A stretch of 64,000 bases of DNA from Candidatus Cybelea sp. (GTDB lineage: Bacteria > Vulcanimicrobiota > Vulcanimicrobiia > Vulcanimicrobiales > Vulcanimicrobiaceae), in NCBI GenBank assembly GCA_036489315.1, contig DASXFZ010000001.1, positions 1 to 64,000 on the forward strand. The letters are read 5' to 3'. Below the pieces are notes generated by a model. It made no database searches and had not been told where the DNA came from. It worked only from the letters and a program-made list of their open reading frames with translations. The first letter of the stretch is position 1. The number at the start of each line of letters is the position of its first letter. Both the position numbers and the translations under genes were made by a program. Below, piece by piece: positions 28,111 through 37,483 of this stretch.

Positions 28111-28721
28111 ACTATCTCTTCTCGCACGCCGCCCGCGTGGCGGCGTTGTCGCTCGAGCACCTGGAAATCGTCGCCGTCTCGCTCGCAGCCGCGGCCGTCA
28201 TTGCCGTTCCCCTGGGCTTGTGGGCTGCGCGGCGGCCACACGTCGCGCCCTGGCTGCTGGGCATACTCGGGGCTATCTATACGATTCCGAGCCTCGCGCT
28301 CTTGGCGATGCTCGTCGAACTCTTCGGCCTTGGCTTTACGCCGATCTTCGCCGCATTGGTGGTCTACGCGCAGTTCATGCTGGCGCGCAACGTCGTCGCC
28401 GGCATCAATGCCGTCGATCCGGCGCAGATCGACGCGGCACGGGGGCTCGGGATGTCGCCGTTCCAGGTACTGCTGCGAGTAGAGTTCCCGCAGGCGCTCC
28501 CCATACTCATCGGCGGCGTCCGAGTCGCCGCGATCGCCTTGATCTCTATCGCAACGCTCGGCGGTTACGTCGGGGGCGTGGGGCTCGGCGTGCTGATCTT
28601 CAACGGGCTGACCCTGCATCAGCCGCAGATGATCGTCGCCGGAAGCCTCGCCGCGTGCCTCCTGGCGATCGCCGCGGATGCCTCACTACGCTTCGTCGAA
28701 CGCCGAACCGCACCAAGGTAA
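28107..28721 (+). CDS. opuCD: osmoprotectant ABC transporter permease
   Basis: 204 aa, five to six helices. AIYTIPSLALLAMLVELFGLG and DAARGLGMSPFQVLLRVEFP (EAA loop) identify the second permease of the OpuC system. ATG 28107 overlaps the stop of the ATPase gene. Last in the operon. Confidence 0.92.
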
Positions 28722-28768
28722 CAACTGAGCCGCGCTCATTTCATCGGCGAGGAGCCCGGATCTTAGCA

Positions 28769-28899
28769 ACAACGAGATCCGCGAAATAATGAATCGAGGC
28801 GCGTGCTCTAGGGCCGAGATTTCGTCGAGCTCTAGGAGCCGGGGGACGAAGTTTGCTTCGCAAACGAGGCCCCCGGCGACAACGAGATCGGCGAAATAA
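28769..28899. repeat. 21-bp direct repeat pair flanking a strong hairpin
   Basis: ACAACGAGATCsGCGAAATAA occurs at 28769-28789 and 28879-28899 with one mismatch. Between them GCCGGGGG (28838-28845) pairs with CCCCCGGC (28870-28877) and GTTTGC (28851-28856) with GCAAAC (28860-28865). The site lies between two convergent genes, so the hairpin may be a bidirectional transcription stop, though no T-run is seen. The rest of 28722-28905 holds nothing I recognise. Confidence 0.6.
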
Positions 28900-28905
28900 C
28901 GGCCC

Positions 28906-30585
28906 TTAGATGACTTCGATCTTGGCCATCATTCCTAGATCTTCATGATCCAAGATGTGGCAATGGAAGACGAACTCGCCACGGATAACGGGATCGCGGA
29001 AATCCATCAAGAGCACGAGCGTACCGGGCGTCGCCTTCTTGCCATTGGTAATGCGATGAGGAACCACGACGCTGTCGGCCCAGTACGGATGTTCCACCTT
29101 TACGCCGTTCACGCTCTCCACCAAGAAATGGATTTGGTGAATGTGGAAATCGTGAACCTCCTGCGTAACGTTCTCAATAGTCCACTCCTCGGTCGTCCCG
29201 CTGTGCACGACGAACATCGGCTTGGAGTGGATGTTGAACGCTTTGCCGTTGATGAAAAAGCGCGGCTTCAGTATTTCGCTGAAGATCACGACGCGTTTGA
29301 CCGTGGGACGCGGAAGGCCCGTGTTATAGTCGTTGGGCACCAGCGGGGCGGCGACCGCTACCGGCCCGTAGTAGCCGGCTTCTTTGTGCGGCGGCGGCAC
29401 GATAGTGGCTAAGAAGATCTGACGATCCGGATCGCCGTTCGGACCGGTATTGTAACAGAGCGTGCGAAGCCGATCGCGTTTGGGCAGACCAGTCACGATG
29501 AACTCCGCGCGAGCCGCGGGCGGAATGATAAGGAAGTGGCGTTTCTGAAACTCGGGCGTGCCCGGGTAGGTATCGAGCGCAAAGCCGTCGATCGCGACGA
29601 GCGAAACGTCTTCGTCTTCCAAGTTGAGCTTCAGCGTCTTATGGCCGGTCGCATTGACGACCCGGAAGAACTGCTTCTCGCCGGGCGAGATCGTGATGAG
29701 GGGCCGGTACGCGCCGTTGAGCGTCGTCGTCAGCAGGTCTTTACTCTTGGCCGAGCACGGGGTCTTGTTGCTGCCGTCGGGATTGATCCCGTTCTTTCCG
29801 CTCATATCGGTCATGCTTTGAATCCCGAGCTTATCTAATGCGTCGTCGGGAGCATTCGACATATTCTGATCGGACATGTCGTTGTCCGACATGTCCATGC
29901 CGCCATCGTGCGGCGGGGCGTTGATGCCGACGCCGGTCGAGCGGACAATGATAACGCGCTGCTTCATCTTCGCGAGGGCGGGGATGTGCTGCTCGAGCCC
30001 GTCGATGATGATGGCGCCGGATGCGCCGCCTTCACCGACTTGGTAACTGGTCTGCCCGTGAACGTGCGGGTGGTACCAGTAGAGACCCGGCTCTTGGTTC
30101 TTCGGAACGTGCACGACGTAGTGGAGGCTTTGCCCCGGCGTCGCGAGCCGGAAAAGAACGTCGTCGGCATTACCCCGCGGAGAGACCGTCAGGCCGTGAA
30201 AGTGGAGATTGATGTCATCGTACATCTTGCCGCTGGCCGGCAGATCGTCGGTAAGGTCGACTTTAAAAGTCTCGCCGGGTTTTACCTCGATCGTGGGGAT
30301 GACCCCCTGCATGCCGTCGTAGCGGAAGGTCGGCAATCCGGTCGCCGGGTTCACGTCGGCGATGAGCGAGACGTTCGCGACGCCGTGAACGGCCTTGATG
30401 ACCGGCGGTTCGGGCAGTTCGTTCACGCTGTAATCCGGCGTTGCGTTCGCGCCCGGGCCGGCCTGCGGCAGCGATTGCGGCCCCGCAGCCGTTCCCGGTG
30501 GGAGCGCGCCGGTTGGTCCGCTGGCTCCGCGGCATCCGGCGATGCAGGCGCAGGCGAAAATAAAGAGCAGTAGGCGTGGTTTCAT
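28906..30585 (-). CDS. multicopper oxidase lipoprotein with Met-rich insert
   Basis: 559 aa. Lipobox IAGC at residue 18, then a Pro/Gly-rich linker. Copper motifs: HFHG, YHPHVHG, HDFHIHQIHF and HCHILDHEDLGMM, a complete type 1/2/3 set with axial Met. Between domains 1 and 2 is GGMDMSDNDMSDQNMSN, a Met-rich patch like the copper-loading region of CueO. Probable role: oxidation of Cu(I), other metals or phenols in the periplasm. The Met-rich patch favours copper tolerance. The nearby inverted repeat could be its operator. Confidence 0.92.
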   Translation of the reverse strand: MKPRLLLFIFACACIAGCRGASGPTGALPPGTAAGPQSLPQAGPGANATPDYSVNELPEPPVIKAVHGVANVSLIADVNPATGLPTFRYDGMQGVIPTIEVKPGETFKVDLTDDLPASGKMYDDINLHFHGLTVSPRGNADDVLFRLATPGQSLHYVVHVPKNQEPGLYWYHPHVHGQTSYQVGEGGASGAIIIDGLEQHIPALAKMKQRVIIVRSTGVGINAPPHDGGMDMSDNDMSDQNMSNAPDDALDKLGIQSMTDMSGKNGINPDGSNKTPCSAKSKDLLTTTLNGAYRPLITISPGEKQFFRVVNATGHKTLKLNLEDEDVSLVAIDGFALDTYPGTPEFQKRHFLIIPPAARAEFIVTGLPKRDRLRTLCYNTGPNGDPDRQIFLATIVPPPHKEAGYYGPVAVAAPLVPNDYNTGLPRPTVKRVVIFSEILKPRFFINGKAFNIHSKPMFVVHSGTTEEWTIENVTQEVHDFHIHQIHFLVESVNGVKVEHPYWADSVVVPHRITNGKKATPGTLVLLMDFRDPVIRGEFVFHCHILDHEDLGMMAKIEVI

Positions 30586-30611
30586 GGAAGTCCCCGTCGC
30601 AACAATGAGGT

Positions 30612-30644
30612 GTAACGCGCCAGGCTAGCGCGTCGGGGCGTTAC
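30612..30644. promoter_or_regulatory. inverted repeat upstream of the multicopper oxidase
   Basis: GTAACGC (30612-30618) and GCGTTAC (30638-30644) face each other across 19 bases, in the gap between egtD and the oxidase gene. It may be an operator for the oxidase or the terminator of egtD. Confidence 0.35.
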
Positions 30645-30671
30645 TTCCAATAAACGGTTCTACAGCCTTCT

Positions 30672-31670
30672 TTAGTTCCTCACGAGGAGGCTGACGCTGA
30701 AGCGCTTGGCGCGGTCCCGCCAGACTGAGACCGCTCGAAAATCCGCGTCGGCCGCGAGTCGCGCTACGTCGGCCTCGGCGAATTTGTACGAAGACTCTGT
30801 GTGGATGCGCTCGCCCGCCTCAAACGCGGCGTCGAACGCGGCACCAGGTATGTGAACGAGCGTACGCTCGCGCGCTTCGAGGAAGGAGGCAACGCGGCCC
30901 TGGGCCTCCTCGTACTGCGCGACGTGCCGGAAGTTGCGCAGATCGAAGTCCCCGCCCAGCTCGCGATTGATGCGCGCGAGCAGGTTGCGATTGAAGGCAG
31001 CCGTAACGCCGGCCGGATCGTCGTAGGCGAGCTCAAGCGTCGCGGGATCCTTTTTCAGATCGGTGCCGATCAACAATCCGTCGCCGCGGCGCAGGGCGGA
31101 GCCGAGGAGCCGCAAAAGCCGCTGCGCTTCCTCGGGTTCATAGTTGCCGATGTTCGATCCCATGAACATCGCGAGCATCTTGCGGTCCGAATGCACCGCG
31201 TGCGATCCGAGCACGTCGAAATAATCTCCGGCATACGCGCGCACGCGCAATCCCGGATAACTCTCGACGAGCGCGAGGGACGAGGCGCAGATCGCCTCGG
31301 TCGAGATGTCGATCGGACTGTAGCGCAACTCTCCTTGAACGCGCAGCGCTTCGCCGATGAGCAGCCGCGTCTTCACCGCGCTTCCGCTTCCGAGTTCGAG
31401 AAAGTCGACCGGCGCATCGAGCAGCCGCACGATCTGCCACCCCCACTCGGAGAGTATCTGGGTTTCAGCGCGCGTCAGGTAGTATTCGGGCAGCCGCGTG
31501 ATCGCGTCGAAGAGCGCGGAGCCGACCTCGTCATAGAAATATTTCGACGGCAGGCGCTTGGGCGATGCGCTCAAGCCCCCGGCGACGACCTCGGCAAAGG
31601 AGGGCAGCCCCTTCGCCGGGGGTACGGTGACGAGTTCGAAGCGGTCGGAGACCGCGGTTTGCAAGCTCAA
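30672..31670 (-). CDS. egtD: L-histidine N-alpha-methyltransferase
   Basis: 332 aa. EgtD signature segments: LPSKYFYDEVGSALFDAIT, EYYLTRAETQIL, FLELGSGSAVKTRLLI (SAM site), MFMGSNIGNYEP and IGTDLKKDPATLELAYDD. It trimethylates histidine to hercynine, the first step of ergothioneine synthesis. TTG 31670 follows AGGGGG. No egtB, egtC or egtE is in the window, so the pathway would need to be completed elsewhere. Confidence 0.92.
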   Translation of the reverse strand: MSLQTAVSDRFELVTVPPAKGLPSFAEVVAGGLSASPKRLPSKYFYDEVGSALFDAITRLPEYYLTRAETQILSEWGWQIVRLLDAPVDFLELGSGSAVKTRLLIGEALRVQGELRYSPIDISTEAICASSLALVESYPGLRVRAYAGDYFDVLGSHAVHSDRKMLAMFMGSNIGNYEPEEAQRLLRLLGSALRRGDGLLIGTDLKKDPATLELAYDDPAGVTAAFNRNLLARINRELGGDFDLRNFRHVAQYEEAQGRVASFLEARERTLVHIPGAAFDAAFEAGERIHTESSYKFAEADVARLAADADFRAVSVWRDRAKRFSVSLLVRN

Positions 31671-31734
31671 CTGAGCCCCCTAGTTCCCATGTAGGTGGTG
31701 CTTATAAACAAGGATCGCCCCCAGGGTTGCACTT

Positions 31735-33150
31735 TTAGGGCTCGACGGCCTCGAACCGCAGGCGCGAATTGTGAAATCCGTAGAGGGCGTAGACCAGGAT
31801 TCCGACACCGAACCAGATCCCATAGCGCACCCAGGTCGCGACCTGCAAGCCGCTGATCAGATAGAGGCACGCCGCCGCACCCACGATCGAAAAGAGCGGC
31901 ACCAGCGGTGCCCGGAAGGGCCTCGCCGCCGAGGGATTGACGATTCGTAGAACCAGTACGCCCGCGCAGACGATCGCGAATGCCGCGAGCGTGCCGATGT
32001 TGACGAGCAGCAGCAGCTGCGTCAGCGGAAGCACGGCGGCAAAGATCGCGACGATGCTTCCCGTGATTATCGTCATGCGCGCCGGCGTTCGGAAGACGTG
32101 GTGAATCTGCGCAACGGCGGGAGGCAGCATTCGATCGCGCGCCATCACGTAGAAAATGCGCACCTGTCCGAGCAGCGAGGTGAGCATCACGGTGGCGTTT
32201 CCGGCCAATCCGCCGATCGCTACGATCCAATAGAGCGCGTGGCTCTTGCTCACCGCCGCCAAGGCGTCGAGCATCGCCGCTCCGTCGGAAAGCCGGTCGA
32301 AACGCACCACGCCGACGGTACAAAGCGTCAGCGCGACGTAGAGAATACCGCCCAGCGTCAGCGCGAGGATGATGCCAATGGGCACGTTGCGCTCGGGCTG
32401 TTTTGCCTCTTCCGACGCCACCGTTACGGTATCGAAGCCGATGTAGGCAAAGAAAACCAGCGCGGTACTCGCGAGAACGCCGTGATACCCCATCGGCGCG
32501 AACGGCCGCAGGTTCGACGGGTGCACGGCGTGCGCGACCGCGACGATGAAGACAATCATCGATACGATCTGCACGATTACGAGCGCGCCGTTCACGCTCG
32601 CCGATTCTCTGATGCCGCTCGCGACCAGCATGGTCACCGCGAGCGTCACGATGCAGGCGAAGAGATCGATCTGGGGATGACTCGCGTGGACGTTCGCGGT
32701 TTGCGCCCACATGGGAAGAACGATTCCCACGTTGGCGAGCATGTGCTGGAGGTAGTCGGAGAGCGATGACGCCGTCGGCGCGAGCGACAGGCCGTACTCC
32801 AAGATCAGATCCCAGCCGATGATCCAGGCGACGATTTCGCCCATCGTTGCGTAAGCGTACGTGTAGGCGCTTCCCGCAACGGGCACCATCGACGCAAACT
32901 CCGCATAGCACAGCGCGACGCAGAGGCTGACCAGTCCCGAAAGGACGTACGCCAGGATGACGGCGGGCCCGGCGGCGTGCGCTCCGGCGCCGATCGTCGG
33001 AAAGATGCCGCCGAGCATCGTTCCGAGCCCGATTCCCGTCAGCGCGGGCCAACTCAAGACGCGCCGCAGGGGCGGCCCCGACGATTGCGGCGCAGTCCAC
33101 CCGAGGGGCTGTCGCGCGAAGAGCTGTCTTAACGCACTGCGCTGCGCCAA
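31735..33150 (-). CDS. APC-family amino acid permease
   Basis: 471 aa with about 12 helices. GIGLGTMLGGIFPTIGAGA is the unwound helix 1 region, FFAYIGFDTVTVASEEAKQPERNVP the helix 6 region of cationic-amino-acid-type transporters. Substrate not determined. TTG 33150 starts the unusually hydrophilic N-terminus. An in-frame GTG or ATG further in is possible. A second APC permease of the same kind lies at 60.6 kb. Confidence 0.9.
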   Translation of the reverse strand: MAQRSALRQLFARQPLGWTAPQSSGPPLRRVLSWPALTGIGLGTMLGGIFPTIGAGAHAAGPAVILAYVLSGLVSLCVALCYAEFASMVPVAGSAYTYAYATMGEIVAWIIGWDLILEYGLSLAPTASSLSDYLQHMLANVGIVLPMWAQTANVHASHPQIDLFACIVTLAVTMLVASGIRESASVNGALVIVQIVSMIVFIVAVAHAVHPSNLRPFAPMGYHGVLASTALVFFAYIGFDTVTVASEEAKQPERNVPIGIILALTLGGILYVALTLCTVGVVRFDRLSDGAAMLDALAAVSKSHALYWIVAIGGLAGNATVMLTSLLGQVRIFYVMARDRMLPPAVAQIHHVFRTPARMTIITGSIVAIFAAVLPLTQLLLLVNIGTLAAFAIVCAGVLVLRIVNPSAARPFRAPLVPLFSIVGAAACLYLISGLQVATWVRYGIWFGVGILVYALYGFHNSRLRFEAVEP

Positions 33151-33154
33151 ACGA

Positions 33155-33640
33155 TCACGGTTTCGCGCAAAGCTCTCTCAGGGATGCCATCGCCATCGGA
33201 TTGGGCGGCGCGTCAACCGGCCGCACGTACATCGCGATGTACGACGTGCCGCCGACGTCGCTTAGCACGAGGTCGACGCGGTCCGAGCGCCCCTTTGAGG
33301 ACGAGCCGCGGGCCTCGACGTAGGTGGCCGGCTGTCTCCCGCAGATCGTGATCGGCTGGCGCCGGACGATTGAGGCGTCCTGCAGCGTATCCTTCATGCG
33401 ATCGCTCGAGAAGATGTCGTCGGGCGTCAGTCTCTTCGGCGAGCGAAAGAGCATCAGGAACTCGCCGTTGTTCGCCGGGGCGCGCCAGAACTGCATGAAG
33501 CCCAGGACCCCGGGGGAGGCTTTCCAGCCGAGCGGCGCCGCAAAGTTCAGGCCTTGAGCCGGACTGCTTTGGAACCCGCATCCGGCCGGCACGAGAGCGA
33601 GCAGCGCGACGAGGGCACAGCGTGCGGGCGAACCGATCAC
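33155..33640 (-). CDS. lipoprotein of unknown function
   Basis: 161 aa. Signal ends at LALVPAGC. The mature part resembles single-domain surface proteins (GLNFAAPLGWKASPG, VLSDVGGTSYIAMYVRP), with no recognised motif. GTG 33640 is chosen because AGGAGG lies five bases upstream. GTG 33646 is too close to that site. Upstream of, and on the same strand as, the APC permease. Confidence 0.7.
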   Translation of the reverse strand: MIGSPARCALVALLALVPAGCGFQSSPAQGLNFAAPLGWKASPGVLGFMQFWRAPANNGEFLMLFRSPKRLTPDDIFSSDRMKDTLQDASIVRRQPITICGRQPATYVEARGSSSKGRSDRVDLVLSDVGGTSYIAMYVRPVDAPPNPMAMASLRELCAKP

Positions 33641-33666
33641 GACCACCTCCTATGGGCGGGTACGCT

Positions 33667-34332
33667 TCAACGCTGCGACGCGAATTCCGCCGGGCGCTCG
33701 TACGACAGGATCCGAGCCCAGCGCTCGTAGATCAGCGCGATGTACTCGCGCGTTTCGGGATACGGCGGTACGCCGTCATAGCGCGCGACCGCGAGCGGGC
33801 CCGCGTTGTAGGCCGCGAGTGCGAGCGCATAGCGGTCGCCCGAACGGTAGCGGTACGCGGCAACGTAGCTCCCCGCCAGCGCGGCCGCGCCGTCGATCGA
33901 GTCGAACGGATCGTACGGATCGATCCCCATCCCCGCCGCGGTCTCCGGCATGAACTGCGCGAGCCCGATCGCACCGGCCGACGAGATGGCCTGCGGATCG
34001 TATGCCGATTCCTGAAGCAGCATCGCTCCCAGAAACTCGGGGGGAAGCAGGTGCGCGCGCGCAGCGCGCGTCGTCGCTCCGGCAAACACGAGGGCGTACG
34101 CCTGCACGAGCCGCGGATTCGTTCGCAGGATCGCACGCGTAATCGCCAGCTCCGGCGCATCGACGGGCCCGCCGTCGCGCAAGAGCACCGCTCCGGCAAG
34201 CGCGTCGATGTCAGCCGGCGCCGGCCAGCTTAGTACGATATTAAGAGCACGCTGCAATCTGGGCGCTTTAGGCGTGACGCCAGTATGGTATATGGTAGGT
34301 ATGGTGCATGTGCACAACACTATGACCGCCAT
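33667..34332 (-). CDS. lytic transglycosylase (SLT domain)
   Basis: 221 aa from ATG 34332. A hydrophobic segment at the N-terminus (MAVIVLCTCTIPTIYH) may be a signal or anchor. The SLT domain (about 115-210) has the catalytic Glu in LLQESAYDP, GAIGLAQFMPETA, and ALAAYNAGPLAVARYD. It cuts peptidoglycan glycan strands. The frame stays open further upstream, but earlier starts would overlap the ATG of the divergent gene at 34385. Confidence 0.87.
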   Translation of the reverse strand: MAVIVLCTCTIPTIYHTGVTPKAPRLQRALNIVLSWPAPADIDALAGAVLLRDGGPVDAPELAITRAILRTNPRLVQAYALVFAGATTRAARAHLLPPEFLGAMLLQESAYDPQAISSAGAIGLAQFMPETAAGMGIDPYDPFDSIDGAAALAGSYVAAYRYRSGDRYALALAAYNAGPLAVARYDGVPPYPETREYIALIYERWARILSYERPAEFASQR

Positions 34333-34384
34333 AACGAACGAGATACTGTGAATCTGCAAAAGGCCGCCTGAGGGAAAGGAACGC

Positions 34385-34912
34385 ATGCTCTTCATTACGG
34401 CTCTCATCGTCACGCTGGTCGTGGGAGACTTTGGTTCGACCTTCTTCTATCACGTTCCGCAGCATCTTTGGTTCACGCTTCACCTGCGCACCCACCACGA
34501 CCGCCGCCGTCCTTACTTCGATCACGCCGTGCTCTCGATCGATCCGGCCGTACTGCTCGATGGATTTCTCGGTGCCGTACCCTACATCGTCGCCGCCGCC
34601 GTCGTCTGGCACCTCTCGTGGCCGGGAGCGCTTGCCGGACTCCTGCTCGGCCAGCTGCACGTCTGGTGGCGGCACACGACCGAGCTGGGATGGCGGACTC
34701 CGGGCTGGGTCCGAGGCACCCTTCGCCCGCTCTGTGTCGTGCTTCCCGAGGACCACGACGGGCACCACCGAAACCCGGATGTCGAGTTCGGCGACATCTT
34801 TCGTTTCTACGATGTGCCGGCTCGAGCGCTATTAGCTTGGCTCGCCCCAACGAGCCGGAGAGCGCGAAACGCCGGCCGGCGCACAACGAGGAGGGTTCCG
34901 GCCAGAGCCTAA
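34385..34912 (+). CDS. fatty acid hydroxylase/sterol desaturase-like membrane protein
   Basis: 175 aa, several hydrophobic helices. The eight-histidine box pattern of the non-haem diiron family is present: HVPQH (HX3H), HLRTHH (HX3HH), HVWWRH (HX4H) and HDGHH (HX2HH). AAAGGA precedes ATG 34385. The next gene, a diacylglycerol glycosyltransferase-like gene, follows after 12 bases. Possible substrates include acyl lipids, carotenoids or sterol-like molecules. The tail is Arg-rich. Confidence 0.75.
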   Translation: MLFITALIVTLVVGDFGSTFFYHVPQHLWFTLHLRTHHDRRRPYFDHAVLSIDPAVLLDGFLGAVPYIVAAAVVWHLSWPGALAGLLLGQLHVWWRHTTELGWRTPGWVRGTLRPLCVVLPEDHDGHHRNPDVEFGDIFRFYDVPARALLAWLAPTSRRARNAGRRTTRRVPARA

Positions 34913-34924
34913 TCGGGAGGTCGA

Positions 34925-36088
34925 ATGGCCAAACGGGCGCTTCTTTTGATTTCGGACACCGGCGGCGGCCATCGCAGCGCCGCCAATGCGATCGTGGCCG
35001 CGCTAGAGGAGCCCAGCGCGCCAAACGCCTTCGAGACCCGGATCGAAGATGTCGCAGCTCATTGTGCCTTCCCGCTGACGCAGCTGGGCCTCGGATACAG
35101 CATGGCCCTGCGTTACGCTCCGCCGGTCTACGGCGCGCTGTACTACGCTACCAATGGCCGGCGGCGCTACCGGGCGCTCGTGCGCTTTTGCGAGCCGCTC
35201 TATCGCGAGCGTCTGCGCGACCTCTTCATCAGTTACCAGCCCGACGTTATCATCTCGGTTCACCCGCTGCTTAACCACGCGGCGTTGCGAGCCCGCGACG
35301 ATGCGCGCATGCAGCACGTTCCGGTCATCACGGTCATTACCGACCTCGGGAAGGTCCACGAGTCGTGGCTGGTGCCTAATGCCGATGCCGTCGTCGTACC
35401 CGCGCGCGAAGTCTACCAGCGAGCGCTATCGCGAGGCGTCCCGACCTCGCGTCTGCATCTGCTCGGCCATCCGATCCATCCGAAATTCGACGACGTAACA
35501 GGAAGCAAGGAAAACCTGCGCGCGGCGCTCGGTCTCTCGCCCGACTTACCGGTCGTCATGCTGATGGCCGGCGGCGAGGGCGGAGGAAAACTTCTCTCGA
35601 CGGCGCTGGCACTGGCGCGCGCAAAGCTTCCGATCGAACTCGTCGTCGTCTGCGGTCGCAACGAACCGCTGGAACAAAAACTGCGCGACGTCGCGCCGTC
35701 GCTCCCGACGCGGATGCACGTCCTCGGCTTTACCGACAAGATTCCCGAGTATTTCCGGGCCGTCGATCTGCTCGTCACCAAGGCCGGCCCGGGGACGCTC
35801 GCCGAGGCCAACGCCGCGCAGCTTCCAATCATCGTTTACGATTACGTTCCCGGTCAGGAACGCGGCAACGTCGACTTCGTACGGCACAACGGCCTCGGTC
35901 TCATCGCCCTCAACGGTGCCGCGGGCGTCGTGCGCGCGGTCAAAACGCTGATCGACGCGCCGGATCGCCTCGAAATGATCCGGCACAATCAGGAGGTCGT
36001 CGCGCCTCGCCGCAGTTCTCGCCGCATCGCCGCACTGATCTCCGACATCACCGAGCACGCGGCGCACCCAACGCTCGCAGCAGTCTAG
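34925..36088 (+). CDS. MGDG synthase-type glycosyltransferase (GT28)
   Basis: 387 aa. Two Rossmann halves: LLISDTGGGHRSAANAI at the N-terminus is the MGDG-synthase start, ITVITDLGKVHESWL follows, and the C-terminal half has MLMAGGEGGGKLL and VTKAGPGTLAEANAAQLPIIVYDY, the nucleotide-sugar binding region. Enzymes of this family glycosylate diacylglycerol (plant MGD1, bacterial UgtP). Sugar donor unknown. AGGTCG upstream is a weak ribosome site. Coupled to the hydroxylase-like gene. Confidence 0.88.
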   Translation: MAKRALLLISDTGGGHRSAANAIVAALEEPSAPNAFETRIEDVAAHCAFPLTQLGLGYSMALRYAPPVYGALYYATNGRRRYRALVRFCEPLYRERLRDLFISYQPDVIISVHPLLNHAALRARDDARMQHVPVITVITDLGKVHESWLVPNADAVVVPAREVYQRALSRGVPTSRLHLLGHPIHPKFDDVTGSKENLRAALGLSPDLPVVMLMAGGEGGGKLLSTALALARAKLPIELVVVCGRNEPLEQKLRDVAPSLPTRMHVLGFTDKIPEYFRAVDLLVTKAGPGTLAEANAAQLPIIVYDYVPGQERGNVDFVRHNGLGLIALNGAAGVVRAVKTLIDAPDRLEMIRHNQEVVAPRRSSRRIAALISDITEHAAHPTLAAV

Positions 36089-37483
36089 CTACTTGGCGTC
36101 GACGCCGTTCCAGACGATCGCGTTGGGCAGCACTTCGGGCGCGCGCGGCGCCTGAGAAAAGTCGAAGTCTTTACGAAGGTCGCCGAGGATTTCCACGTTC
36201 TCGCGAACCGTGGGACGGCGGTCGGGGCGGCCGTCGGTGCTTGGATCGATCCGCGAACCGCCCAAGAAATCGTCCTCGATGAATTTGACGTAGGCGTCGT
36301 GGCTGAGGGTTTGGTGGTCGATGAAACCGCGGCGAGCGTACGGGCTGATCACAATTCCCGGTACGCGAAGGCCATAACCGTTCTGGTCGACGCGCGGCGG
36401 AACGACGTGATCGTAGAATCCGCCCCAATCGTCCCAGCTCAAGAAGATCGCCGTACTCTTCCAATCGGGGCTTCGCATGACCGCATTGACGAGGCCGGTT
36501 ACATAGGACTGACCGCGGCTGATTAATGCGGGCGGATGCTCGCTAAATGGGCCGGCCGGGCAGATCCAGACGACTTCGGGCAGCGTGCCGTTGTGCGCGG
36601 CAGTGTAGAAATCGCGCAGATCGCGGATGTTCCCGAGCTCGCCGTCCTTTTTGACCGTATCGAAATAGGGCAGGACGTTCCAGATTCCCGGGGTGTGGTA
36701 CCGCTGGTCCATCGGCGCGCAATCCTCTTCGTTGTTGACGCAGTCGGGCGCAGTACCGGACATGATGTAGTAGGCCCAACTGACGTGGCGCGCGTGGAGC
36801 AGGTACGTGAGATCGGTCCAGGCGTAGTCCGGATGTCCGGGCGCGTGGACGCGACTATTGCGCTTGTCGTAATCCGGCGGAAGGTCGGGGTTCTGCAGTT
36901 CGTTGATACAGCTTATCGGGTCGCCGATTCGCGAACACGCGGCCGACCACTCCGAAACCATGAAGAGATGCTGCGGCAGACTCCACGACGCATTTGGTTC
37001 GAAGAGTCGATCCTGCAGCACGTAGTCGCGAGCGTAGCGCCAATAGTTGACGAGCTGCCTCCCGTCGTGGTAGCCCATCACGTCGGGCGAGCCCCCGCAG
37101 TTCGGTGCGTTGGGATCGCGGCATGGGCGCCGTGCGCGACGCGACTGCTCGAGAAAACCGTCCATCCGTCCGTCGTCGACGTCGCCGCTCGCCGCTTTGG
37201 CGTTGTGCGGACCGCCGCGATCGACGTCCTTCGTATCGTAGAAGGGCCGCACGCAGTTGCCTCCGCGCGGATTTGGTAGGCAAACCGCGGGCACGCCGTC
37301 CGCCATCGGAATACCTTGAGCTCCGGGGTAGGTCCCGAAGTAGGTATCGAACGAGCGATTCTCTTGCATGATGATGACGATGTGGCGGATCTTGTGAATC
37401 GCGTCACCGGACTGCGAACGCGCCGGCAAGCCGCCCAGTGCAAGCAGACCCGCAAGAAAAAGAAGTCTATACCGCGACCGCAT
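36089..37483 (-). CDS. secreted phosphoesterase (phospholipase C/acid phosphatase family)
   Basis: 464 aa with a signal peptide ([18 protein letters not shown]). The alkaline-phosphatase-like fold of phospholipase C/AcpA is shown by [19 protein letters not shown], with the metal-binding residue block, and [19 protein letters not shown] and [15 protein letters not shown]. Substrates may be phospholipids or phosphate monoesters. It overlaps the sugar kinase end by 17 bases, in the same orientation. Confidence 0.88.
   Translation of the reverse strand: MRSRYRLLFLAGLLALGGLPARSQSGDAIHKIRHIVIIMQENRSFDTYFGTYPGAQGIPMADGVPAVCLPNPRGGNCVRPFYDTKDVDRGGPHNAKAASGDVDDGRMDGFLEQSRRARRPCRDPNAPNCGGSPDVMGYHDGRQLVNYWRYARDYVLQDRLFEPNASWSLPQHLFMVSEWSAACSRIGDPISCINELQNPDLPPDYDKRNSRVHAPGHPDYAWTDLTYLLHARHVSWAYYIMSGTAPDCVNNEEDCAPMDQRYHTPGIWNVLPYFDTVKKDGELGNIRDLRDFYTAAHNGTLPEVVWICPAGPFSEHPPALISRGQSYVTGLVNAVMRSPDWKSTAIFLSWDDWGGFYDHVVPPRVDQNGYGLRVPGIVISPYARRGFIDHQTLSHDAYVKFIEDDFLGGSRIDPSTDGRPDRRPTVRENVEILGDLRKDFDFSQAPRAPEVLPNAIVWNGVDAK

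Noticed and set aside
31667-33100. 477-aa minus-strand frame
   Set aside because: Out-of-frame reading of the APC permease gene, rich in Arg and lacking hydrophobic helices.
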